From assembly GCF_004210375.1 (NCBI RefSeq), contig NC_134829.1:24320034-24384033 (forward strand): a stretch of 64,000 nucleotides of DNA, given 5' to 3'. The stretch's first letter is position 1. Every line of letters starts with the position of its first letter. The translations under genes and the position numbers were made by a program. Of the stretch, positions 1-11,409 are shown one piece after another. The stretch is from Tachypleus tridentatus (taxonomy: Eukaryota > Arthropoda > Merostomata > Xiphosura > Limulidae). The notes under the pieces were generated by a model. The model saw only the letters and a program-made list of their open reading frames with translations. It ran no database searches and was not told the origin of the DNA.

Positions 1-82
1 CATGTTTAGCGCGACGCGGGCGCGAACCCGCGACCCTCGGATTACGAGTCGCATGCCTTACGCACTTGGCCATGCCGGGCCC
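1..82 (-). repeat. Main SINE (family 1), head only, cut by window edge
   Basis: This is the tRNA-like head of the commonest SINE here, read on the minus strand. The RNA polymerase III B-box complement (gcgaacccgcg) and the complement of the conserved 5' start (ggccatgccgggccc) are both visible. The body and tail would lie to the left of the window. Confidence 0.85.
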
Positions 83-683
83 AAATTTGAAAGCAAAAAC
101 AATATTTGTGAATCAGATTAAAGCGAAATGTTGCCATCCCTCATGATGTGAGTAATATCTTCTTTGAATTAAACCATGAATTGCAAATCTTCGTTAATTT
201 AAAGTAGGACTCTATTGCCAGGATGATATACATGCATGTGTACCGTTGCATCACGTATCAGAAATTAATTTAAGCAAGTTATAAATAAAAAATAACTCGC
301 ATTCAAACTCGGTTCCACGTTGAAAAAAACAGAAGAAAGTGTGCTAAACGCCTGTGATCATCTTATACGTTAGACTATCGATGCCATTCTCAGATTTCTT
401 AGATATATTTTAAGAAAGTAACATAAATAGCTATTTAGTAATCTGTTCGTTGTTGTAGTGCAAGTTAGATAAATACACACTGTAATTAAACATGTATCCA
501 CTTTTTGTTTACTGACTATTTTTGTGGGCTGTTGTAAATGTTGGAGTTGCGATTCGAAAAGGGAATTGCAAACTGCGTATCTAGCAACTGAATATTTGAA
601 TTTTATGCACTTTCAGGATTACTAAATGTTTGCGATCTCAAGTAATACCTAGCACAGGTTTGTGCGTTAAAAAAAATGGAGTT
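83..683. other. No gene seen
   Basis: AT-rich sequence without a long reading frame, recognisable repeat or RNA gene. Confidence 0.5.
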
Positions 684-742
684 TCTTATAGCGGTAAATC
701 TACGGACTTGTAACGTCAAAATCCGGTTTTCGTTTCACCAGC
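684..742 (+). repeat. Fragment of a second tRNA-like SINE
   Basis: The run 'gcggtaaatctacggact' followed by 'aaaatccggttttcg' matches the head of the short SINE seen complete at 34002-34133. It is truncated where the family-1 SINE at 757 begins. Confidence 0.45.
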
Positions 743-756
743 ACAATCAGTTACGT

Positions 757-1030
757 GGCCCGACATAGCCAGGTAGGTTAAGGCGTTCGACTGGTAATCT
801 GAGGGTCACGGGTTCGAATCCCCGTCGCACCAAACATGCTCGCGCTTTCAGCCGCGGGGGCATTATAATGTGACTGACAACCTCACTATTCGTTGGTAAA
901 AGAGTAGCCCAAGAGTTGGCGGTGGGTGGTGATGACTAGTGTCTTTCCTCTAGTCTTGCATTGTTAAATTAAGAAAGGCTAGCGCAAATAGTCCTCGTGT
1001 AGTTTTGCACGAAATTAAAAAAAAAACAAT
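757..1030 (+). repeat. Main SINE (family 1), full length
   Basis: Complete copy: tRNA-like head with B box (gggttcgaatccccg), central body (gcgttataatg ... agagttggcggtgggtggtgatgac), and an end in 'gcacgaaatt' plus an A-rich tail. It is flanked by a 13-bp target-site duplication with one mismatch (acaatcagttacg at 743-755, acaatcagtcacg at 1026-1038). This shows LINE-mediated insertion. Confidence 0.92.
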
Positions 1031-1626
1031 CAGTCACGAGTGACATCAAGCATGGTGAGTATTGTTTATGTTCGACTGATCTAGGAAAAAATCTCGTCTT
1101 TTGTTGCGCTCTCTTTTACTTTAATTGAAAATAATAATATACACTATAGTTATCTGTAACGACTTTTAGCTGATCTTTATTATAATTATATACTTATTCC
1201 TGTGTTATTTCATCAACCACGAATATGACAGCTATACAGAAATATCACGCGTAAACTTTCTACACTATTAAACACCTGTGTGCAGTGGCAAACACTGTGA
1301 TAAGGATGCGCTTAGTACGAGGAAATTTGGTCTAGCTCATAATTCGACGTATTTGTGCGAACGTATTAGAAGAAATAACTTTTAGTCTTTGAGGAACTTA
1401 AGAGCAGACCGAGGTCTTAGAAAAAAAATTCTTTCTTAGTGACGTAAGTAGGCCCGACATGTTGCTCATGAATACATGTCATAGCGGTTGTGTTTACTTG
1501 TTTCCTTGTGAGAAAGCCTTCGTGTTAATGGTGGTTTTTGTATACATTTAGTCATAAAACAAATTCCAGGTTCTTATATTTCAGAAAAAAATATTTATTT
1601 TTCTTTAGGTTTGCGATATTGAGCTT
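1031..1626. other. No gene seen
   Basis: AT-rich sequence with no coding, RNA or mobile-element signature that I can support. Confidence 0.45.
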
Positions 1627-1716
1627 AAGTTCATCAGTGTATAAGATGTGTCAGCAAGCGCACACAAAGACAAGTTCATCAGTGTATAAGATGTGTCAGC
1701 AAGCGCACACAAAGAC
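1627..1716. repeat. Perfect 45-bp tandem duplication (two copies)
   Basis: A 45-bp segment starting 'aagttcatcagtgtataag' occurs at 1627-1671 and again at 1672-1716 with no difference that I can see. The period is a multiple of three, so frames run through it on both strands, but nothing else suggests coding. The perfect identity points to a recent slippage event. Confidence 0.9.
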
Positions 1717-1747
1717 ATCAGGAAACACGTACCAAAATTAGGATCAT

Positions 1748-1940
1748 AGGTTTTTATTTCGCGCAAATCTACTCGAGAGCTTTTTGAGCTAGTCCTACCT
1801 AATTTACCCCTTAATAGACAGCTAATCCACAACATCTATCCTCAACTCTTGGGATATTTTTTTACCAAAGAATAATGGGATTAACCGTTACGATATAACG
1901 TGCCTATGGCTGAAAGGGCGAGTAGGTTCGTGGAGGGGAG
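1748..1940 (-). repeat. Old main SINE copy, body only
   Basis: On the minus strand this carries a diverged family-1 body: 'tttcgcgcaaatctactcgag' like the tail junction, 'caactcttggg' and 'ggctgaaagggcgag'. The tRNA-like head is missing or unrecognisable. It is more diverged than the other copies, so probably an older insertion. Confidence 0.7.
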
Positions 1941-2118
1941 GGCAAGGACCGGGTACGGTTTACTGCCTGTTAATCTGATACTGAGGAAACTTGACTGACC
2001 TGTTTAACAGCACACTCTGGTGAAAGTTGTACAAAGTCAGAGACTGAGACCAGACATCACAACACATCATGTATTATTAGCAGGTAGATGTTGTTTCCAG
2101 TACCAGCGTTCTTAACTA

Positions 2119-2300
2119 TCCAGACCGGACATAGCTTAATGATTACCATGCTTGGAATATGAATCCGGTGGCTATGGCTCGCATACCGTTGCTGTGACAT
2201 CTCGACCCGCACATCGGTGCTGTATGTGCGCTATAAGAGAGACAGTCAAATTCCACTACTCAGTCAGACAATGATAGTCCAAGCGTTAACTGTCGATATT
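2119..2300 (+). repeat. Diverged SINE related to family 1
   Basis: The sequence from 'ccggacatagcttaatg' has a poor tRNA-like head. It is followed by a body that aligns loosely with family 1 ('gctataagagagacagtcaaattccactactc' against 'cgttataatgtgacggtcaatcccactattc'). This suggests an older subfamily sharing the body. Confidence 0.45.
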
Positions 2301-2340
2301 TAGATATGTGGCGTGAAATACGAGTGAAGATACATGACAC

Positions 2341-2420
2341 ATTTTACTTACTGAGTGTAACCTTATGGCTACATTCTTTTATTTATTGGGTGTAACCTAA
2401 TGGTTACATTCTTAACTTTC
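2341..2420. repeat. Short imperfect tandem duplication
   Basis: Two near-copies of a unit of about 36 bp ('gtgtaaccttatggctacattctt' and 'gtgtaacctaatggttacattctt'), each preceded by a 'ttactgag'/'ttattggg' stretch. No other feature is visible. Confidence 0.6.
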
Positions 2421-2604
2421 AATCCCATGGATTAAGATTCGTGTATCGTTGCTGAAAACGTAAAAAACCCATTCTGCAATTTGGATCCGGGGTTGCATTG
2501 TAGGAACCCCCGTGAAATACCATTATTCGATTATACAGGGATTATCTACAGATTAATGGTGTATTTTAATTATTATCTATCTATCTAAGCTGCAGACATC
2601 TCCT

Positions 2605-2945
2605 GTTAGACGTGGCTCTTCGTCAGATCAGTCTAGTATATCCTATTCTTAGCATATCGTGTCGATCTGGTTCCTACTTTCGTGAATATATCTCCCTTCT
2701 ATCATCTCTTTTGCCTTCCCTTAGCTCTTTTTCCTGTCTCAAGTTGCTATCTTATTGTCCACCTATTACTGGAATACATGCCCAGCCCATTTCCATTTGG
2801 TTCTCAGAATGAACCTTGCTGCATCTATTATATTTGTTGTTTTTCTTACTGTGTCATTTCTCCATCTGTCTTGTAATGTCATATGAAGTTTATTTCCTTC
2901 CACAGCTCTTTGTGTGGTTTGTCTTTTTTCCTTATATCTTTTGTT
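2605..2945 (-). mobile_element. LINE relic: C-terminal end of an endonuclease/reverse-transcriptase ORF
   Basis: The minus strand encodes the region that follows the polymerase domain in many non-LTR retrotransposons annotated as 'endonuclease-reverse transcriptase'. A stretch reading TQRAVEGNKLHMTLQDR is followed by a basic segment and then the diagnostic KWKWAGHV. After a frame change comes RWTIR..QLETGKRAKGRQKR and a weak remnant of the usual terminal region. Family ORFs read approximately TQRAMER..L..SLRD..RN, then LKWQWAGH, RW..K, TGKR..GRP and RW.DD, so the order and spacing fit. At least one frameshift and several stops make it dead. No 5' part or tail was found. The clade is not assigned. 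Confidence 0.8.
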
Positions 2946-3027
2946 AGTGCTCATGTTTGGCTACTATATGTTATGGTTGGTAGTACACACTGATCCATGA
3001 TCGTTTACTTCAAACTAACTGGGATAC

Positions 3028-3304
3028 GACCCGGCATGACCAGGTGAGTTAAGGTGTTCGACTCGTAATCCGAGGGTCGCGAGTTCGAATCCCCGTCGCA
3101 CCAAACATGCTCGCCCTTTCAGCCGTGGGAGCGTTATAATGTATCGGTCAATCCCACTATTTGTTGGTGAAAGAGTAGCCCAAGAATTGGCGGTGGGTGG
3201 TGATGACTAGCTGCCTTCCCTTTAGTCTTACACTACTAAATTAGGGACGGCTAGCGCAAATAGCCCTCTTGTAGCTTTGCACGAAATTCAAAAAACAAAC
3301 AAAC
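3028..3304 (+). repeat. Main SINE (family 1), full length
   Basis: Head 'gacccggcatgaccaggtg', intact B box (gagttcgaatccccg), the standard body, and an end in 'cacgaaattcaaaaaacaaacaaac'. No clear target-site duplication was found. Confidence 0.9.
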
Positions 3305-4370
3305 TATTCCTATCTGCTTTCTGTCTAATCTATCATTTCGAAACTAGAGACGACGACTATGCGCAAAAGAAATAACCTTTTGTAACTTTGAGTAAAAAAT
3401 GTAAACAAACAAATTTACCTATTTTCTAAGTCTGTCGAATGATGTAGACTAGTGAGTGTTGTTTTTTCTCCCTAGATGTCTAAGTTTACTTGTCGTTTAA
3501 TTAATTCAAAAACGAACCAAAAAGTTGATATTCTGTGAGACTTACATTACATAGAATACTATATATATAAGGAACTACCGATTTAGGACTCAGCTGTCGA
3601 CACTTTGGACTTCATTTACTTGCTGTCTAATCACTAGCGACAACGTTTAACGTTGTCCCTATCTCCTGTCCTGGATGGTCAGTATCAAGCCTAAGACGCA
3701 CTAGTTTAGACTTTGTTTCATACAAAAACTGTGGGTCTTACTTCTATGGAGAAAAGAGAAAACAATTTGACCAGCAAAGTGTGATGACCTCGATTTTCTG
3801 TGAAATTGAAAGTGGGTCATAGCGAGGATATACAAATCCAGCAGACGCCTATGTATTCGTTATCTTACTCAGAAGCCTTAGTTGAGAGAGCCAAGGCGTT
3901 GACCAGCGTCTTTATTGAGTCATCTAGTTGTCTACAGGGTAGACAAGAATAGGCATTAAAGCAGATAGTGTCAAAATTTTCTAAAACATGCTATCACAGA
4001 TTCGCTCAGGCGCCTCGGTTAGGCGTAAAATTGTTCGAAGCCATCAGTCATCCCTCTTGGGTTCAGATAAGATCACAGTCAGGCACTGAAGTCGTTGTCA
4101 GTGTAATGAGGATTAATATTGCTGTTACCCTGAATCTCATAAAACAGAATGAAATATTACGCTATACGAGGACAAAACTCTTCATTTGCAACACAGACTG
4201 ATGAGAACGAAATTTTTAGATTAAAAAAAAAAAGAAATAAAAAGGGGGAAACAGATGGAAAAGTAAATAATCGAGCAAGCATACATTAAAATAGAATTTA
4301 TATATATATCCAAACATAGGTATGAAAAAGTGAAAGAATCTACAGTGGAAAGAGTGAAAATGAAAAATTC
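3305..4370. other. No gene seen
   Basis: A reading frame of about 77 codons lies at 3968-4201 but starts without ATG and resembles nothing known. It is treated as chance. No repeat was recognised. Confidence 0.45.
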
Positions 4371-4650
4371 GTTTGTTTGTTTTTTGGAATTTTACGCAAA
4401 GCTATACGAGAGCTATCTGCCCTAGCCGTCCCTAATTTAGTAGTGTAAGACAAAAGGGAAGGCAGCTAGTCATCACCACCCACCGCCAACTCTTGGGCTA
4501 CTCTTTTACTAACGAATAGTAAGATTGACCGTAACATTATAACGTTTCCACGGCTGAAAGGGTGAGCATGTTGGGTGCAACGGGGATTCGAACCCGCGAC
4601 CCTCAGATTCAGAGAATCGTACGCCTTAACCCACCTGGCCATGCCGGACC
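4371..4650 (-). repeat. Main SINE (family 1), full length
   Basis: Minus-strand copy from the gtttgtttgt tail complement to 'ggccatgccggacc'. The B-box complement 'ggattcgaacccgcg' is intact. The segment between A and B boxes contains a small local change (cagattcagagaatcg). Confidence 0.92.
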
Positions 4651-4765
4651 AAAATAATTATAAATGTGGAGCCTCGACAGACGCAGTATCTCTTGTAAGA
4701 AAATGAAAGAAATAATGGGTTATAGAAAGGAAGATAAGAGGAAATACTGACACGAAACAAGGAAG

Positions 4766-5044
4766 GTTTGTTTGTTTGTTTTTGAATTTCGCACAAAGCT
4801 ACTCGAGGGCTATCTGTGCTAGCCGTCCCTAATTTAGTAGTGTAAGACAAAAGGGAAGGCAGCTAGTCATCACCACTCACCGCCAACTCTTGGGCTACTC
4901 TTTTAATAACGAATAGTGGGATTGACCTTCACATTACAACGCCCCACGGCTGAAAGGGCGAGCATGTTTGGCGCGACCGGGATGCGAACCCGCGACCCTC
5001 AGATTACGAGTCGCACGCCTTAACATGCTTGGCCATGCCGGGCC
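4766..5044 (-). repeat. Main SINE (family 1), full length
   Basis: A second minus-strand copy about 115 bp after the previous one and in the same orientation. The tail complement is 'gtttgtttgtttgtttttgaatttcgc' and the head complement ends in 'ggccatgccgggcc'. The B-box position reads 'gatgcgaacccgcg', one change from consensus. Confidence 0.92.
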
Positions 5045-6585
5045 AACAAGGAAGGATAGACAGACAGATAGTCGCTAATATACCATCTGTAATATAATTT
5101 TCAATGAATGTTTCTAAGGGTTTTTTTCTCTTTTTTTCCCATTTCGAACGTGGATATTTTTTACGAATCAATACACTTTACTAAAGAACTCAACTGACCA
5201 CTCTGAATCCCAAATTTATTTGAAACGGGTTTTCTATGACTCTTTCTGCCAACAACAACGTACCCCGTAATCACTCACTAAGCCTTAAACGACTTAACTT
5301 TATTGCACTTCGGATAATCATCAACTCGTTTACTTCAACCAGTCTTTAAAAACAAAAACCTTAAGTTCTAAATTTTGACGTTTTAAAACATTTCCCTCTA
5401 AAATCCTGTCACCGAACTGAAATCGAATCCTTCTTTTTAAATTATAATTACTTTCGATTCACCAAGGCTGCCTCCAGTATCATAACCATGTGTTGTTGTT
5501 AAACTCGGACGGGAACCGTAAACATTAGCATTGCTAGGTACATAGAAAATAGAAGAATTTTGCTCTTGTGAAAGTCAAAACGACTTTTCAGTAAAGGCTA
5601 TTTTATACTCTACGCAGCTGGATAGGTGATTATGTCAACGACCGGATGATAAGGCAATGGGCATCCAACTGCTGAGGCGGAAAGCTTGAAAACGCGATTC
5701 TTTCGGTTCAGCTAAAGCTGCTTTGTAAATGTACGAGTGTAGAAGAACTCTCATTTCAGGCGGCTACGAATGTTTTGAAGTTTGCTGGGGAAAATCTTCC
5801 TCAGTAACATCCTGAAAGAAAGCGGATTCATTCTCTTATTTAAAATTCCTCTAGAAAAAGGCAGACATAATACAGCTAGTCAAATGACTCAGTTGGAATG
5901 GAACAGCCAAGACGTAAAATATTTATTACACGCCATTAAAATAGCAAAAAACACAACATAAGCATTGTTGTCGTTTTCTTTTGGTTAAAAGAAATTCGTT
6001 TATTCGAAAATAATTATTAACTACAGTGTACGCTAGGCAAAAGTTTCTTCTGACACCTACTAGTCCCTTCTGAAACAATCGCTCTAATTTTTTTCGTATA
6101 TATATATAATCTGTTCAGAAAATTTTAAGTATATTCAACTCTATTATAATAACCATACTACAACATAAAATAAACAAAGATTGCTTTGCCAGATGTTATT
6201 ATTTATCACGTTGAACCTTATCTCCAGATAAAATATCAAAGCAGCAGGCGAAGATTTAAGGTAATTCGGTACAACGATGCTTGCTCTGTTTTCATACTTT
6301 TATTTGCGTATAAAGTACAAAAAACATATAAACATTTTAAAGGAAGCTTTTTAAGCTGAAATTGCAAGGTAATTTTTATGTTCATGTTCAGTAATTCGAT
6401 GTTTATTTATTTCAACATAATATATAAGCACTGTGTTCTATTAATAAGTGGTGGTATTAATACTGGATATACCAGATGCAAACGCTTTTATTAGTATTCC
6501 AGTGGTTTTCCTTATTATTACAAATATCAAACACAGTGAAATTGGGTTTACATTTATGTAAAGACATTTCTATCACCAATACGTT
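5045..6585. other. No gene seen
   Basis: About 1.5 kb without a frame of useful length. Around 5600-5830 the sequence is somewhat richer in G+C, but I found no motif, RNA fold or repeat family. Confidence 0.45.
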
Positions 6586-6862
6586 GGCTCAGCATGGCCA
6601 CGTGGTTAAGGCACTCGACTCGTTATCCAAGGATCGCGGGTTCGAATCCCCGTCACATCATACATGCTCGCCCTTTAAGCCGTGGGGCGTTATAATGTTA
6701 CGATCAATCCCACTATTCGTTGGTAAAAAAGTAACCCAAGAGTTGGCGGTGGGTGGTAATAACTAGTAGCCTTCTCTCGAGCCTTACACTTCTAAATTAA
6801 GGACAGCTAGCACAGATAGTCCTCGTGCAGTTTTGCGCGAAATTCCAAAAAACAAACAAACA
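6586..6862 (+). repeat. Main SINE (family 1), full length
   Basis: Head 'ggctcagcatggccacgtgg', B box 'gggttcgaatccccg', body with scattered substitutions, and an end in 'gcgcgaaattccaaaaaacaaacaaac'. Confidence 0.9.
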
Positions 6863-7740
6863 ATTTGAGAACAGGACCAGTTAACAAGTGGTGTGTACTG
6901 TGTAATATGGTGTATCGTTAATCTGTGTGATAAATAACTGTCTTGTTTCAATAACATTAGACTTCACTATAAGAATGTTTTCTTTATATATTATATTATA
7001 TATTATATATGTATATATTATACATTCGTTTAATGTTTCTTTACATATAATTTGTAGAACTGAAAAGACACAGTTATTTATCAAAGTCATGTTGCACGTA
7101 TAATATACAATAACAATGATTAAAATATTCAATGTTAATCTTCCGGTAAAATAACTCTACATGCTGTTACACCGAGACTATAAACTGTAATATTGATCAT
7201 GTATTGAAGTTACTCTGCGTAGTGATGCTAATTTATATTATTCACTTTCTAGTAAAGTTAGGTTTACTTGTTTTTATTCTGTTGATATATTCAGTTCCAA
7301 TAATGTTCACAAAAAGAATTATTAAGACCGCCAATAAGCAACAGATTCGGTAAATATTTTTTTCAAAACCATAAAACAAACAATCTTACGAGTGAAAGTA
7401 TAGGAGAATATGTTATAATATGCTAATCACACAACATATACCGTATCTAGTACGGACGAGGACTTTCACCAAATACTAGGGCTCATTAGACCGGCTGTGA
7501 TACGGCACCATAGCATTGTATATTGGTCTAGACGTTATATATATATATACACGCATCATCAATTTTCATGAACACTACTGTTAGGGATTTAATCAAGTGA
7601 AGTAAGTGAATTCTAATTATCACCAGTGTTATTTACGCACCATATTTACATGGTACGAATTAACAACGCATTATTTATTCATTTTTTGTTCTACCACTCA
7701 TCCATTGTTTATTTTTATTTTGTTTTACCATTCATTATAG
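6863..7740. other. AT-rich spacer with a TA/TTA microsatellite
   Basis: No gene. A TA-rich simple repeat (ttatatattatattatatatt type) lies at about 6983-7022, and a short (TA)n run near 7535. Confidence 0.6.
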
Positions 7741-7986
7741 GGCCCAGCATAGCCAAGCGTGTTAAGGCGTTTGACTCCCAGTCGCACTAAACATGCTTGC
7801 CCTTTCAGCCGTGGGGGCGTTATAATGGTACGATCAATCCCACTATTCGTTAGTAAAAAGAGTAGCCCAAGAGTTGGCGGTGGGTGGTGATGACTAGCTG
7901 CCTTCCCTCTAGTCTTGCACTGCTAAATTAGGGACGGCTAGCACAGATAGCCCTCACTTTGCGCGAAATAAAAAACAAACAAACAA
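7741..7986 (+). repeat. Main SINE (family 1) lacking its B box
   Basis: Starts 'ggcccagcatagccaagcg' with the A-box region, then jumps from 'tttgactccc' to 'agtcgcactaaacatgc', losing roughly 30 bp that hold the B box. Body and tail are otherwise normal. A perfect 12-bp target-site duplication (accattcattat at 7727-7738 and 7986-7997) brackets it, so the insertion itself was complete. Confidence 0.92.
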
Positions 7987-9531
7987 CCATTCATTATTTA
8001 CGTATTTTTATTGAGTTATTTTTATGAATTTATTGAAATGAACTTTATTGTCATTAAGAAACAGTGAACCAGGAAGCTGTTGTTGTTGTTTTTTTCTCGG
8101 AGTGGGATCACGCAACTACAGTGTCAAAGGGAGAAAATTGATACAGTACTGCTAAGAATTCACGAGTAAAAGCAAAATAAATTATATTATAACCATGCTA
8201 GCTTGAGCTCAGCCTACTCTCCGAGATATACACGTGTGTACTTAGACCCCCAACAGTGTATGTACAACTAGTTTAGACAAGAGGTAAATGACAGCTACAG
8301 ATGGTTACATCCTGTTCACAAGAGCTCCAACTAAACGCAAAAAAGATACACGAAATAATTCACCTGTATATATCTTGAATGAAAGAAATTCATAAACTAT
8401 TCACAAAAGACTTGAGAGTATAATAATTTTCAATCGTTAGCGTTGTACTATGAGACTAGGTTTTATTTTTTGTAACTTTATTAATCTTAATTTAGATTGT
8501 ATTTTACTTTAATTTGTTTTATTTAAGCTTTGCTAAGTTTAGAAGACTTTGTGTAGGTGCGACACCTGCGAAAAGCAGCTCTCTACATGGCCGTGTATGG
8601 CAGAGGAATTCGTGTTAAACGAACGTCATGGTATCACATACGCTTGATTTTCGTAGAATATATAATGAATTTTTTCATAATGTTCCGTATTTATAGAAAT
8701 CTGTTTAATTACTAGCCCTTAAATAGAAATAAAAATGCAGCTATTTTCAAACAAGTTGGCCATTTCTAAATAACAATTGTATATTATATTTAAATATTTA
8801 TCTACAACAGCCATATCGATTTAGCTACCGTATCATAAATATGACAAATTAAAAAAAATGCAATTAGGGTATCAAGAGTTTAAAATACAGAGAGGTTGTT
8901 ATAATTCGTGTAAAGGAAAAATAATTAGGTGTTCATTTTGCCCATACGACTCATCGGCTGTGCGGTAGGTATGTGTAGTCCAACCTGCCGTGCAACTTGT
9001 GATTCATATATATACCATAAATTCTAGTACATTATTGATTTCTATGTAAGCTAATAAGGAAGCATTATGCTGTGTAGCAGAAATACTTTTAATGATGCAT
9101 ATGGCAAAGTAGGATCTCAGAATGTGAGTTGTGAGGACAGAAAACCTTGGATATTTCCCTCTCGCAATATGGGTAAAATCGATACGTATATTTTTACAAT
9201 ACCTTTTGTTAAAGTTCAAAGTAGTTATTATGTTTGTAATTAGTTAGCGTTGTTATAAATAAGAGTTTAAAATATCATAATCTTGCATAAATATTTGGCT
9301 TAGACAACGTTGAATAAAACAATTGTTCTGTAAAGATTTATATTTGCTTGGTCCTGTTTTTCTGTCTTGTCCGCCTGGAATGAGATCCGATTCATTTAAA
9401 GAAATGATACAGATACTTGTACAAGTCGGTATGAGTTGAATTTATACAGAAGAATAATCTTTTTTTACAAATAAACTATGTTTTTGAGATGTCGCGCTAA
9501 GGACTTTAGTTTTAACTTAACAGTGTAATGT
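7987..9531. other. No gene seen
   Basis: About 1.5 kb of AT-rich DNA. A minus frame of about 70 codons at 9004-9219 has no recognisable content. No repeat was identified. Confidence 0.45.
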
Positions 9532-9543
9532 ACCATTATTCTG

Positions 9544-9602
9544 CCCCTCGGTGGGCTGAGCAGATCGCCCTTTGTGGCTTTGCTATAAGAAAAACACCCA
9601 AC
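9544..9602 (+). repeat. 5'-truncated SINE of the short family (family 2)
   Basis: Only the 3' part is present: 'cctcggtgggctgagcag' and the family end 'gtggctttgctataag', then an A/C-rich tail. It is flanked by a perfect 12-bp duplication (accattattctg at 9532-9543 and 9603-9614). It therefore inserted already truncated, as expected when reverse transcription stops early. Confidence 0.85.
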
Positions 9603-9849
9603 ACCATTATTCTGACTCCTATATCTGTCCTGTGTAGACGTAAAAGAGTCTTCCCTCTGCCACAGGTCAAAGTTAGAGGACAGTTAGTTGAGTAAAAACA
9701 TTCATTGTTATGAATAAATGTATAATATTTATCTGTTTGCTTGCATTTGATCCTTTTTCTTTGCTGTCTGTGTTCGAAATTACTTCTGTTTAACACTTCC
9801 CTAATTTCCTGTGTATTTCAAAAACTAATACATTAGTTGCCCGAATACC

Positions 9850-10160
9850 ACATTAACAAATTAATAATAATGCAATAATGTATCATATGGCTGCATTATT
9901 CAAAGTTAATATCCGATTATATATTATTATGCTTTAATTCTTCGTAGCACAGAAACCTCTAGGTGGCAGTAATGTAATATAAATGTATTGATTGCTGGCT
10001 GCATAGGATTTCTTTAATGAAAAACGCTGAATGTATTAACATTTCAGACTACCTAACATACCCTTACAGTGCCAGAACTTATTTGTTTATCCCCAATTAA
10101 TAAATTAATAAAGGTATCATTGTATATTATTGCACTTTAATATTTCATAGCACAGTAGGT
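9850..10160. repeat. Two diverged copies of an AT-rich segment
   Basis: The stretch around 9926-9952 ('attattatgctttaattcttcgtagcacag') recurs at 10127-10153 ('attattgcactttaatatttcatagcacag'), with similar flanks to the left. Origin unknown. Confidence 0.5.
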
Positions 10161-10257
10161 TCAACAATTGAATCTTGAATATTTAGTTCACTACTACTCA
10201 CAGAAGTTCTTACTTCGTTACAGTTTAAATTTGTCAGGGTTTCTGTATTATTCAACA

Positions 10258-10640
10258 TTTAATTTACTTGGCATTATACTGTTAGGGTCGTTTTTATTGC
10301 TCATCTAGTATCACGTTTCATTTACTCAGTGTTATACTGTTAGGTTTGTTTTTCATTTTCTATTAAGTTTGTCCTTCACTGGACAACGATAAATCATCGG
10401 ATTTACAACTCTAAAATCAGGGGCTCGATTCCCTTTGGTGGACACAGCAAGTAGCCCGATGTGGCTTTGCTATAAAAAATGCACTCATACTGTTAAGTTT
10501 AATTTACTCGGTGTTTTACTGTGAGGATGTTTGTATTTTTTTAACATCTGGAATGTTTAATTTACTCGGTGTTACCCTGTTACGTATTTTGTATTGTTCA
10601 AGTTTTGCTACGACTAATTTACTCAGTATTATACATTATT
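10258..10640. repeat. Degenerate minisatellite split by a SINE
   Basis: A motif like 'aatttactcggtgttatactgttagg' recurs about five times (near 10259, 10320, 10500, 10560 and 10617) with spacings near 60-75 bp. A family-2 SINE sits inside it. Confidence 0.65.
10372..10490 (+). repeat. Family-2 SINE, near full length
   Basis: tRNA-like sequence with 'atcggatttacaactc' in the head, B-box-like 'ggggctcgattccc', and the family end 'cccgatgtggctttgctata'. Possible 8-bp duplication ttaagttt on both sides, although that word also belongs to the surrounding minisatellite. Confidence 0.8.
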
Positions 10641-10872
10641 TTCTAAAGAGACATTGAAATGAAGACCAGTTTTATAGTCAAGACCAAAAAGTAAATATTT
10701 TCGTAACCTTAAAATAAATATCGAACTCTTCTACGGCTCTTGTTGTGGGTTGTGTAAATATAATCCTAACAAACACAAAACAACTTTTTTATTTTATCAA
10801 GAATCTATCACTTCACCTAGTTTAACGAAATGTTTCAAAATCCCTGCTGCTGTTAGATAACGTAGTTGTCTA

Positions 10873-11109
10873 GTTTGTTTGTTTTTAATTTCGCGCAAAG
10901 CTACACGAGGATTATCTGCGCTAGCCGTCCCTAATTTAGTAGCGTAAGACTAGAGAGAAGGCAGCTAGTCATCACCACTTACCGCCAACTCTTGGGCTAC
11001 TCTTCTGCCAACGAATAGTGAGATTGACCGTAACATTATAGCACCCCACGGCTGAAAGGACGAGCATGTTTGGTACGACGAGGATGCGAACCCGCGACCC
11101 TCGGATTAC
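10873..11109 (-). repeat. Main SINE (family 1), 5'-truncated
   Basis: Minus-strand copy with tail, body and B-box complement (gcgaacccgcgaccctcggattac). It stops before the A box; the head end is missing. Confidence 0.9.
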
Positions 11110-11409
11110 CCTCTCGTAATCTGATTAATTATGATTATTGACTTACTATGCTTATAAGTTCAGATTTTGCAATTCTAACCCTACGTTCTCAGCTTTCTTA
11201 GTTTTAAGTTCCGTGTCACTCGGTATCGGACGACAATAACGGAACTTTGTTTCTAGTCTTTATAAATTTTTAAATGGGTAACACTCACAAAATCCTAAAA
11301 TTGAACATTACTGTCAAAATCATGAAAAGTTGTCAAGTTTACAAAGGCACTACAATTAAATGTTGAGTACAGCACTAGTCACCAACGAAACCAGTGTACT
11401 CCTATAATT

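Noticed and set aside
780-835. tRNA gene-like sequence with A and B boxes (also at 3050, 6605, 18595 and on the minus strand elsewhere)
   Set aside because: Each is the head of the family-1 SINE, continues into the same non-tRNA body and tail, and would not fold as a complete tRNA.
9004-9219. 71-codon minus-strand frame
   Set aside because: No recognisable content, composition like surrounding AT-rich DNA, no gene context.
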